Shown in pieces: positions 19,401 to 24,690 of a stretch of 25,275 nt of DNA (positions within the stretch are counted from its first letter, which is position 1; each line of letters begins with the position of its first letter). The notes under the pieces are model-generated. The model saw nothing but the letters and a program-made list of their open reading frames with translations. It was not told the origin of the DNA and did no database searches. The DNA lies in the IMG/VR virus record IMGVR_UViG_3300001450_000259, positions 1-25,275 of that record. One strand, written 5' to 3'. The position numbers and the translations under genes are program-made. The DNA comes from a virus.

Positions 19401-20814
19401 GTATAGTCTTACCGATTTTTATTTTTTCTCCACTTGTACCTACTGTACCAACATTTACGGTGAATGTTGCTCCGTGTACAGCCACTGAAAGTGCGTTGCC
19501 TGAACTATACCCAGTACCTCCATTAGCAATAGCAATACTAGTAAAAGAATATACGCCTAATCCTGAATCATATGCTACTGTAATATTAAATGTAGCACCA
19601 TTTCCATCTCCTCCTGTCGAGGAATAGGTGTTAGTTCCAGTACCTCCTGTTAAACTACCTGATTGTGAAGTTGATGCTATTGACAGTACAGTATTCGAAC
19701 CTGCGATAAAAGAACTTAAACTAATTCTAGAATAATCAATTTTAAATTGTCCTGCTGTTCCTGTTTTTTCTTTAATATTACCAATGTAATTATCATCAGA
19801 ATCAAAAATAGATTGTCCTTCAATTAATTTATCTAGGTCAGTATTACCATTTGTTAAATGAAATGTCTGAGAAGTAGTATTGGCATATTGGGTGTGAGCA
19901 GAATAAATATTAACATTTAATTCTGTTCCATAAGCCCACCATCTCTCAGATGTAACATTATACTTTTCACAAAAATCTAATTGATTATCTTCGTCTAACC
20001 TATCATTGTAAAAATAGAATAATGGTCTAATGGCTCTTACTGTAACATCATACTTATCAGTGGCTAAGTCTGAATCTCCTCTTAAACCATAACTGACTGC
20101 AACAACTGATGTATCTGTTTTAGCCGTGCCTTTGTATATTTCAAAATTAGAATTAATAGGAACTGCTGTTGGGTATTTAGGCTCAAACTCTAATCCATCA
20201 CCAAACTCATCAAACGATGTTATTCTAGTTATTCTAGCAAAGTGTGGTCTAATGTTATTCCTACTTTCAGTGTCTAAAGTACTTACTAATGAAGTACTAT
20301 GAGAATCTTTATTTCCTGTGAGGTCGGGATTAATTAGAATAAAATAATCATAGTTATCAATATCTAAACCTATTACACCACCCGAAGGATAGTTAGAAGT
20401 ATTATATTTGAACTTACTATTATTTACACTAGTATCATTGCTATTTGAATCATATACTTTTATTTTATACGAATTAGTTTCATCTCTGTTTTTAGCATAA
20501 GTGCTTAATGAAGTATTAGTTGGGTATATCCGATTCACAATTAAACTAGCATCATCGTTTGATACACCACCACTATAAGGAGCATTTCTTATTTCAATGA
20601 AGTTAGCAGAATCAACCCAACTAAGTCCTGTTGTTGAGTTTTCATATCCTATTTGAGTTGCTTTAAATTGGGGATTAACTGAAACATCCGAAAAAGCATC
20701 ACCACTAACAAACTCATTCCTTTTATCATCATAATCACTAGTTACGTCAGTATCTTTTTTACCGACATTAATGGGGTAAAACATTCTACCAGTTGTAGTA
20801 TTCGCCGCACCCAT
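13462..20814 (-). CDS. Giant tail tip / baseplate hub protein
   Basis: 2,450 residues from ATG 20814, with GGTGAG overlapping the previous stop. Domains by eye: an N-terminal beta-rich region (1-320); a Gly/Thr-rich GGTGY-type module (about 385-455) of a kind common in marine phage structural proteins; a hub-like barrel with CGEVEDIDIK followed by ISGRDDSSKLL (about 813-838), matching the 'G-x-V-x-x-I ... GRD ... L' pattern of tail hub proteins (gp27/gpD type). A long globular aromatic and acidic region (about 950-2000) with no recognised family follows. Last comes a second hub-like part: GEIFDVTIG (about 2048), ELANIVKSAGL (about 2085), LYGAINSLTNKKGLDYKI (about 2188) and LEAGDIVVLDFP (about 2317), the usual C-terminal hub signature. 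It would form the tip that closes the tube and carries fibres. No peptidase or lysozyme active site was recognised. Confidence 0.62.
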   Translation of the reverse strand: MGAANTTTGRMFYPINVGKKDTDVTSDYDDKRNEFVSGDAFSDVSVNPQFKATQIGYENSTTGLSWVDSANFIEIRNAPYSGGVSNDDASLIVNRIYPTNTSLSTYAKNRDETNSYKIKVYDSNSNDTSVNNSKFKYNTSNYPSGGVIGLDIDNYDYFILINPDLTGNKDSHSTSLVSTLDTESRNNIRPHFARITRITSFDEFGDGLEFEPKYPTAVPINSNFEIYKGTAKTDTSVVAVSYGLRGDSDLATDKYDVTVRAIRPLFYFYNDRLDEDNQLDFCEKYNVTSERWWAYGTELNVNIYSAHTQYANTTSQTFHLTNGNTDLDKLIEGQSIFDSDDNYIGNIKEKTGTAGQFKIDYSRISLSSFIAGSNTVLSIASTSQSGSLTGGTGTNTYSSTGGDGNGATFNITVAYDSGLGVYSFTSIAIANGGTGYSSGNALSVAVHGATFTVNVGTVGTSGEKIKIGKTIQNVVFRTESKFSNTIPSLGRSKILATLVDAHKTTDSNTSNSSFDATKWDSAFVKMKRQANDLLTPTTNSIDGGLTGPTRYITFEKAEYKNNKIEPIQSKSLNSPKNKLTKMAHITLMDNSGLQHLKVREGDVLKLRNNLFNGKFTKKKIEGYLNKTSYNALTLYNIPTDIDLHHILSTNDIIEVGDYHFVVHSITNKSSDNAQTITIKDYKLTSASSWVGSGNLNTPDPDIEILGKTMFVMPYSGVLNFEFESDTVAKITTGGVFQTLTMDNVAVQRTDSRMHLSTMTPLRYNSHVLEIDYADKNNKYAKLKNPNKTLYQKSTVSADIPYYYNGSYSITDEVFCGEVEDIDIKTESGFTSFKISGRDDSSKLLGDTISKTLTQFSDVIKTSLPPLLTVSPITNVDNLTISGKTITIELDDENPVPSDSFAKYSLLFNHTNDLIGEVASSSYNGGGGDHVWTITLTDQALTTSENDTLKTYNPYGSNQINSITGTKALQSNPTDSVGFGDFTSISEKGLSFKSGLDIGYTTGFDYTTLQLSSNDDSTKTGNTLGYDISAPKSISTEDSIFAFTIGNENGVDITKSDIMSVNSEMFDVVRITEQHSASTVLEIAPLFPMVLGRVEINSLDDRGNTNLYLVNNNIESGGFIHRLNNNFEVGGNITPSETIRYWDLQTINEGGLTRTHDSIYNVGKKPQAIQGYAVGYGVKADGTLTTLSATSTSKPKLGSNTLDGWTHLSSYYHATAPLPRTAPLDLVYWNVPNNKPYEIDILYSAFEQIDPRTLPYELLATGDIYPSSKLRHNSMFAHSKPYSTFGIIYESEASKSTNKTSHQSYDGVTAQSLKRDINFETGVIKGSGKNTAEMKRWGIIRLVEATFDWHFNPIDFESLRSSNEIPAVPYFDYHMITRPSIVNLTDSQLDSDDTDGDMYYKLSLLNSGYASSEETADGDFILESNEYGGLAAVSAKEGFSKNNLSITSSNDTLKFSGYTWPYGDSSNGHPFFGVETFRLFSAPDYSLEGLTTRDADLDGASAPDSYFVDRQNNYRNIRFHTAWLMRPNITTDSFSHQMLREDTDYDPMNIILPIIAENKDPSQKGSNHDRDMRYSPFHSIDGWDDDNTTALNTDSYRKLLHMSRVISAMIAKSYGSGHTKTPTDYNSLGVGRTHVYDNCIGLFKDWIPSTDNLSNVGLDISLSSAPLSLATESTFTNFSQRSFGGATIYGITGQEQHTQTSRLWKFTNVDTGRYLLNGSYTPVSNNYQASLLGTKSKLYPLTKLSSRKFNDALAYRKTTHELTAITSTSNNNTGMMFCPQMIIKPTFNLTAKPISVYSDGVVYSNNNKTITFTLGDNLTHSNKPHTWLSFMPDLTGYYIVSEELVDGSTLKSARHHGVPKFMAKITNHNVTAPSLTGTLSWEKHELTFDTAIDTSNNGAKYRLMKIAERTFDETPNKIEFNVMNDTGIKYNTFADNFRSGKSSSEDASSANENKYYQEGVYSMYLRLDIDSTVVVDNPFIECRTTTSAIRNNIGLFSEGDIITTHVTDGNNKQQVDFTVSLTRPKKTSKATEPCLVLTYDGKLTGNGVVSCGEIFDVTIGKKPKLQNVKRCYIGTTYDIGSNIDTELANIVKSAGLEYDETKSTSVFTTNIVNSNGTNTVVCLESVVGLNNGDVIYTQEGHLIGKILSINNQTITFASGGKYYSPPQYSAIIKYNKKTFVTNLTFNNTDLYGAINSLTNKKGLDYKIKGKKIIFRDSDDMTGLRVKEIKFEHLAGHEPIQNNTSLFDKISVVVVNGDGVSHTMVSNKVRNMKTLTVNDSTIKTQEEAMIEASKKLQLHSGEARKITLQINKEGFELLEAGDIVVLDFPTYNIPYGEYVIFEIENVLGMILTMTVGTYSKGIAERLSEITEASRNDTSHLLTVDSVSATSSNSIFDNLKLRVSSIEYKVVGETLNANMGFDDVFGFSETVGFETTSTGISAIKKEYKNRFYD

Positions 20815-21909
20815 TTACTCACCAAACCTGTAATAAAACAATATGTTACTATAACTTGGAGAAAGTGTTTTGGTTGTAGATAGATTTGGAGCATTACCAC
20901 TATGCATTGCTATTTCATATATTTCACCATAAAACTGTTCACTAGCAGAAGACCCTTTTCCTATTTTACAATCACTAGGATGTAATGTTACATTAGACTC
21001 TAAATGTTGTGTTGATACTTGTAATGAATTATCAAGATATATTTCTGCGGCATGTTTTAGATAAGTAAAAGATATCTTATACATTTGGTCTAAATATAAT
21101 GCTTCCTTCAATTGGGAGTAATAAACAGTAGTGCTACTTTGGGCTTTATCCATTGTTATTACTCCTGCACCACTACCCGGCAAAATACTTGTACCGACTA
21201 CTTTACCGATAGAAACTCCTGAACTATTAAACAACTCTGTTCCCTTTCCAACTAAATTAATATTACTAGCAGTTCCTAATGTTAAAGTAGAGGCTGTGCC
21301 ATTACCAGTAGCAGTATCTAGTTTAGTTAGAGAAGTAGTATTACCTACATAATATCCATAAGGGTCATAATAACCTGTTAGTTTATTCTCTGCTTTAATC
21401 ATTGTATCCGTTTCTAAGGTTTGAAGAGTTCCATTTGTTGATTTGAACTTGGCTACTATTTTATATTCGGCGGGTTGATTATAACTATTATCAGTAGTAT
21501 TTTCTAAATATAATTGTACATTAGTATTATGGAATATCATTAACTTTTTTGGAGAACTAGTATATTTTGTAGCAGAAGACGTTCCTAATATACTAGTACT
21601 TTCATATGTACTTGCTCTACTACTAAGCGAATCACTCGGATATGGAGGAGTTTTAGTAGAATCTAATACCCCGAACTCAGCGTTTCCATATCTAGCAGAA
21701 CCGTTTACGTCATATGGCGTAATAATACATTCAATAGTAAATGCTCCTGTATTATCCCAAGGACTTCTATTTCTTACATCAGAAATAGTATCAGCAGTAG
21801 GAGTGCCGCTTGGTTGAGTAACAGATATGTCATAATCTAGATTTAGATAACCACTTGACAGAAGAGGAAAGACTAGTTTGTATGGATTACCTACATATGC
21901 GTTAACCAT
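20815..21909 (-). CDS. LamG/concanavalin-like tail tip protein
   Basis: 364 residues from ATG 21909, with GAGGGA seven bases upstream. The start YVGNPYKLVFP is followed by AFTIECIITPYDVNG (about residues 55-69). The C-terminal third reads YKISFTYLKHAAEIYLDNSLQ, then HPSDCKIGKGSS, FYGEIYEIAMHSG and finally ILFYYRFGE. Strand, ligand-loop, 'I-G' turn, 'F-G-x-I-x-E-I' strand is the standard layout of the LamG/concanavalin-like jelly roll (Laminin_G_3 type). The fold usually binds glycans or packs against other tip proteins, so glycan recognition on the host or in the tip is likely but unproven. The lectin strands are interrupted at about residues 215-255 by a small module with ELFNSSGVSIGKVVG, also present in the hub protein downstream. 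Its TAA directly abuts the ATG of the hub gene, so the two are surely co-translated. Confidence 0.65.
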   Translation of the reverse strand: MVNAYVGNPYKLVFPLLSSGYLNLDYDISVTQPSGTPTADTISDVRNRSPWDNTGAFTIECIITPYDVNGSARYGNAEFGVLDSTKTPPYPSDSLSSRASTYESTSILGTSSATKYTSSPKKLMIFHNTNVQLYLENTTDNSYNQPAEYKIVAKFKSTNGTLQTLETDTMIKAENKLTGYYDPYGYYVGNTTSLTKLDTATGNGTASTLTLGTASNINLVGKGTELFNSSGVSIGKVVGTSILPGSGAGVITMDKAQSSTTVYYSQLKEALYLDQMYKISFTYLKHAAEIYLDNSLQVSTQHLESNVTLHPSDCKIGKGSSASEQFYGEIYEIAMHSGNAPNLSTTKTLSPSYSNILFYYRFGE

Positions 21910-21919
21910 TTCTAATCCC

Positions 21920-22609
21920 TCAATCTAAGAAGTTATCCGCTATCACCTTTGCTTCCTCAAACTCCAATTGGAATTGTACAGATGGAAACTCCTGTCCTGA
22001 AACTGTTGTTGAAAATGAACGAATGAATCCTGTAATTCCTAGACTAGCAGAATCTATATCACTAGAACTGTATGGAGTGAAATATGCTTTACCTCCACTA
22101 ACAGCCGCAGTAAAATCATTATCGTATTCTCTGTTTTTCCATGACCAAGGTATTAATTTACAATCATTCAAATCAGTATTCTCATTAGTATTTTCATGAT
22201 ATTCAAAATCATGATTAACTCTACTTGGGATTAAGATAACAATCTTGTTTATATTTTGGTCATCTTGAAACGTACTAGCATCAACATAAGAATGAATTAA
22301 CTGTGCTAATTCAAAAGAAGTGAATCTTCTTGCCTTTGATTCCCCATCTTCTGTTTTCTTTTTAGTGATAGTTTGGTCAACTAATATTCCTGTTACACTA
22401 ACAGTTTTCTGAGCCATGCCAATATCCATAGCCAAGTTAAGAGACTCACCTCTTACTGCTCCTGAGAATGGTACTCCTAGATTCATTACCGTTTTGTTTG
22501 TTGCTACTGTTAAGTCACTAGCAAGTAAAGAGATTCTATTCTCTTGACCACTACCAAACTCATTCCTTCTTTGTAGTTCTAAGAAGACTCTATAATTTGG
22601 GTCAACCAT
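21920..22609 (-). CDS. Distal tail or baseplate protein, tail-tube-like
   Basis: 229 residues starting MVDPNYRVFLELQRRN. It is beta-rich, with strands such as KTVSVTGILVDQTI (about residues 67-80) and a C-terminal pair GFIRSFSTTVSG/PSVQFQLEFEEAKVI. Strand-loop-strand pairs of this kind, placed directly after a tape measure gene, are typical of tail completion or distal tail (Dit-like) proteins built on the tail-tube barrel fold. The strand KTVSVTGILVDQTI resembles TYDINLSLLVTDTTI of the tail tube protein upstream, but this is a by-eye likeness only. The inferred role is to form the ring joining the tube to the tip hub. No catalytic motif, signal peptide or membrane segment is visible. Stop TGA 21920 overlaps the SD (GAGGGA) of the next gene. 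Confidence 0.5.
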   Translation of the reverse strand: MVDPNYRVFLELQRRNEFGSGQENRISLLASDLTVATNKTVMNLGVPFSGAVRGESLNLAMDIGMAQKTVSVTGILVDQTITKKKTEDGESKARRFTSFELAQLIHSYVDASTFQDDQNINKIVILIPSRVNHDFEYHENTNENTDLNDCKLIPWSWKNREYDNDFTAAVSGGKAYFTPYSSSDIDSASLGITGFIRSFSTTVSGQEFPSVQFQLEFEEAKVIADNFLD

Positions 22610-24036
22610 CACAATCTCCCCGTAGTATGTGCTGTTCTATTCATCTTTAAATTAATTTCTCTAGCAACCTTATTTGCTATATCTCGTATCTCTGCATCAG
22701 AAGCACCAACTCTACCATTAACATGAACGTGTATGTTACTTCCTGACATTCTTCTACTTTCAGCGTTAGAGTGTACTCTTGCTCCTGAAGGTAATCTAAC
22801 TAGTTCAGGCCCACGTTCTCCAACTAATGTTAAACCTCCACCACTAATACCACCATTAGCCATTCTAGGTAGTTTTTGTCCAAAAATAGTTCCGTTCTTT
22901 CCTTCTATTTTAGTAGCAATAGCATTCCAAAATGCCGCTATTATGGCTAATAACGCTTGACCTGCTATTAGTAATATTCCCTTTATCAGTAAGCCAACAC
23001 CTTCAGCCATTTTCATAAAACCTCCTTTTAGTGTTTTCCAATCACCAGTAAATGCTCCTTTAAACATTTCAATAAACCCTCCAAAAAGTTTTGTGATTCC
23101 TTTAAATGTTGTTGCAAGACCTCCAAACCTTTCATCTAATTTCATAAACCTTTCTCTTAATTTCATTTTCTTTATTAAGAATATTAATAATGCTATTCCC
23201 AATGAAATTGCTAAAAATCCTATTAACGCTTTTGCTAAAAATGCTACACCTACAACGAAAAACTGGGCTATTTTTCCGGCAACTCCTCCTAATTTAGAAA
23301 CTAACTTAGATGCATTCTTCTGAAACCCTGCTCTACCACCACTAAGAATCTCTCCTGCTCTACCAGCAAGCCTTTTTCCTTGCGTTGTAAAAGCATATTT
23401 AGGATTCTGCATTACATTAGCCCCAAAAGTAGTTTGTTTAAATCTGTCTTTAAGTGTAGTCATTCTACTTCTGAACTTACCAAACCCAGTAACTTTAGAC
23501 AGATATTCAGCAGTTCCTCCTTCTTCTTCTCTACCTTTGAGAAACTTACCTCCCAAGTATTTAGCAGTAGCACTAGGAGTTAATGATTTAGTAATCCCTC
23601 CTTCTGCTTTGGCTAATTGTTTACCTGCTGTTTCCCACATAGCCTTGTATTCTGCAATACCATCTCTACCTGCTTTAGTAAACATCATTGCTAATGGCGT
23701 TCTTTTAATATCAGCATCTGACAAACTAAGTGCATCACTTACTGCTTTAAGAGAATCTGCTAATTTTTCATTTGCCTCTATTGCTTCTATTGTGCTTTTC
23801 ATAGCCTCTTTTTGTCTATTGTGATATACGTTTATTACGTTTCCAACCGCACGAATCTGATTCTGTAATCTCCACATCCCTGTACCGGAAAGAATACGAC
23901 TGATAATGTTCCATTCCTGACTACTTTTAGCCAACTCACCGAATGCTTGACCTGTTCTAGTTATTGAAGTGTTAGCCCTATCAAATGCTACACTTAATTT
24001 AGAAAGGTTCTGTTCAGAATCGTTTCCCATTACCAT
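22609..24036 (-). CDS. Tape measure protein (short)
   Basis: 475 residues from ATG 24036, supported by GGAGATG (24050-24044) seven bases upstream; a second ATG at 24030 is possible. The N-terminal half is helical and charged, followed by Gly/Lys-rich segments. A long hydrophobic stretch lies at about residues 256-290 (from FFVVGVAFLAKALIGFLAI) and another at about 346-370 (LLIKGILLIAGQALLAIIAA), as expected for proteins that insert into the host membrane during DNA delivery. Near residues 395-412 is the motif GERGPELVRLPSGARV, a hallmark of many phage tape measure proteins. A C-terminal IHVHVNGRVGASDAEIRDIA segment follows. Tape measures fix tail length at about 0.15 nm per residue, so 475 residues suggests a tail near 70 nm. 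Its start overlaps the chaperone extension and its TGA overlaps the next ATG. Confidence 0.92.
   Translation of the reverse strand: MVMGNDSEQNLSKLSVAFDRANTSITRTGQAFGELAKSSQEWNIISRILSGTGMWRLQNQIRAVGNVINVYHNRQKEAMKSTIEAIEANEKLADSLKAVSDALSLSDADIKRTPLAMMFTKAGRDGIAEYKAMWETAGKQLAKAEGGITKSLTPSATAKYLGGKFLKGREEEGGTAEYLSKVTGFGKFRSRMTTLKDRFKQTTFGANVMQNPKYAFTTQGKRLAGRAGEILSGGRAGFQKNASKLVSKLGGVAGKIAQFFVVGVAFLAKALIGFLAISLGIALLIFLIKKMKLRERFMKLDERFGGLATTFKGITKLFGGFIEMFKGAFTGDWKTLKGGFMKMAEGVGLLIKGILLIAGQALLAIIAAFWNAIATKIEGKNGTIFGQKLPRMANGGISGGGLTLVGERGPELVRLPSGARVHSNAESRRMSGSNIHVHVNGRVGASDAEIRDIANKVAREINLKMNRTAHTTGRL
22616..22621 (-). promoter_or_regulatory. Ribosome binding site deciding the start at 22609
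   Basis: GGGGAG on the minus strand lies six bases before ATG 22609. A GTG at 22612 gives a one-residue-longer reading but sits only three bases from the SD. The ATG overlaps the tape measure stop as TGATG. Confidence 0.6.
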
Positions 24037-24244
24037 TCTTTTTCATCTCCTTTTCCATTTCGTTATTCTTCATGGTTTCTACTTCTGTATGGATTTGTAG
24101 CATTTCTGTCATTAATTTCATTGAGGTATGCTGTGCCTCCGCAGGACTTATTGAGAAAGTCTTGCAATATGAATACAATATGATTCTAAAACCTAGAGAA
24201 GCCTCTACTTCTCTACCATGTAATGCTCTACGAATCAAATTGCT
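24014..24244 (-). CDS. -1 frameshift extension of tail assembly chaperone (T-like domain)
   Basis: The frame entered after a -1 slip at 24250-24244 adds 76 residues (Ser-Asn-Leu-Ile-Arg-Arg onwards) to the first 119 residues of the chaperone, giving a fused protein of about 195 residues. The extension has a helical core with FRIILYSYCKTFSISPAEA (about extension residues 20-38) and a highly charged Lys/Glu/Met tail. This matches lambda gpGT, where the T domain recruits tube subunits to the tape-measure-chaperone complex. The only independent start would be TTG at 24238. The strong AGGAGG-type sequence lies 16 bases or more before that TTG, too far to serve it, so frameshifting is the better explanation. 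The end overlaps the tape measure start by 23 bases, consistent with translational coupling. Confidence 0.8.
   Translation of the reverse strand, partial: SNLIRRALHGREVEASLGFRIILYSYCKTFSISPAEAQHTSMKLMTEMLQIHTEVETMKNNEMEKEMKKNGNGKRF
24194..24215 (-). promoter_or_regulatory. Perfect 8-bp hairpin downstream of slip site
   Basis: On the minus strand TAGAGAAG (24215-24208) pairs perfectly with CTTCTCTA (24201-24194) around a 6-base loop TAGAGG. It begins 28 bases after the slippery heptamer. Typical stimulatory structures start 5-9 bases downstream, so a direct role is uncertain unless a larger fold brings it closer. Confidence 0.35.
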
Positions 24245-24600
24245 TTTTTTGTATCCTCCTCCTGCAAATCAAAGAATGGGTTTGGGAGGACTTCTTTTAA
24301 CTGCGCCCCAACATAAGGGCTTAGTCTAAGTAATTCTAAACTAGTAAGTTTGGGTTCTGTTTTCTCTACGAACTCTGTACACATGAACTTGTACATTTTA
24401 TTCAAATCAAGATTCATTTCTCCTGAATCATTTACTTGCATTACAGAAGATAGTGCTTGCTCGACTTGTAGCCAAGTGGGTTCTTTTACCCATACTTTTA
24501 GCACTTCATCCGAATCAGGTCTTACCTTTATCGTATGGCATTCAGTTGCAATTGTTGCAAACAGGCTGTTCTTATCACTTACTATTTTTTCTTCACTCAT
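24235..24600 (-). CDS. Tail assembly chaperone, short (G-like) product
   Basis: A 121-residue protein starting at ATG 24600, with GGTGG seven bases upstream, and ending at TGA 24235. It is soluble-looking, acidic and mostly helical, with a conserved-looking core VWVKEPTWLQVEQALSSVMQ (about residues 31-50) and LLRLSPYVGAQLKEVLPNP (about 90-108). There is no signal peptide or membrane segment. Size and place between tail tube and tape measure match the tail assembly chaperones (lambda gpG/gpT type), which coat the tape measure before tube polymerisation and are absent from the mature virion. A slippery A AAA AAA heptamer at codons 117-119, two codons before the end, would let some ribosomes continue in the -1 frame. 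The assignment rests on context and frameshift architecture rather than on a recognised sequence signature. Confidence 0.82.
   Translation of the reverse strand: MSEEKIVSDKNSLFATIATECHTIKVRPDSDEVLKVWVKEPTWLQVEQALSSVMQVNDSGEMNLDLNKMYKFMCTEFVEKTEPKLTSLELLRLSPYVGAQLKEVLPNPFFDLQEEDTKKAI
24244..24250 (-). promoter_or_regulatory. Slippery heptamer A AAA AAA for -1 frameshifting
   Basis: Seven consecutive A on the minus strand, phased as X XXY YYZ in the chaperone frame (third base of ACA, then AAA AAA, then GCA ATT TGA). Slippage of both tRNAs by -1 gives AGC AAT TTG ATT, exactly the frame of the downstream open region. Polymerase slippage on the same A-run is a possible alternative source of the fused product. 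Confidence 0.8.
24255..24263 (-). promoter_or_regulatory. Internal Shine-Dalgarno-like element upstream of slip site
   Basis: AGGAGGAGG on the minus strand contains two overlapping AGGAGG cores, ending 7 and 4 bases before the heptamer. E. coli dnaX has an internal SD about 10 bases upstream of its slip site that stimulates -1 frameshifting; this element is placed similarly. Its distance to the nearest start codon (TTG 24238) is too long for normal initiation, which supports a recoding role. Confidence 0.5.
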
Positions 24601-24690
24601 TGTATTTCCACCTAACTAAAAACTAACAAACAAACGATGTTAGTGGAATGTAATGAATATAATAAAGGTTCTAACTTACTTAGAATCCCC
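24601..24690 (-). promoter_or_regulatory. Intergenic spacer with possible promoter, between tail tube and chaperone genes
   Basis: This 90-base gap is the largest non-coding stretch in the window. Read on the minus strand it holds an AT-rich box TTTATTATATTC (24666-24655), a hairpin with a T-run (24618-24643), and a ribosome binding site GGTGG (24612-24608) seven bases before the chaperone ATG. The AT-rich box could be an archaeal TATA element or part of a bacterial -10 region. I see no convincing -35 or purine-rich BRE partner, so the promoter call is weak. A break in transcription here would make sense, because tail tube subunits are needed in far larger amounts than chaperone or tape measure. 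Confidence 0.35.
24618..24643 (-). terminator. Weak intrinsic-terminator-like hairpin after tail tube gene
   Basis: On the minus strand, CTAACA (24643-24638) can pair with TGTTAG (24628-24623) around a 9-base loop, followed at once by TTTTT (24622-24618). The stem is only 6 bp and AT-rich, so it may attenuate rather than terminate. In an archaeal host the T-run alone could serve as a terminator. Confidence 0.3.

Noticed and set aside
24014-24238. Independent small gene starting at TTG 24238
   Set aside because: Weak start codon, no SD at the right distance, and a perfect -1 slippery heptamer just upstream; the frameshift extension explains it better.
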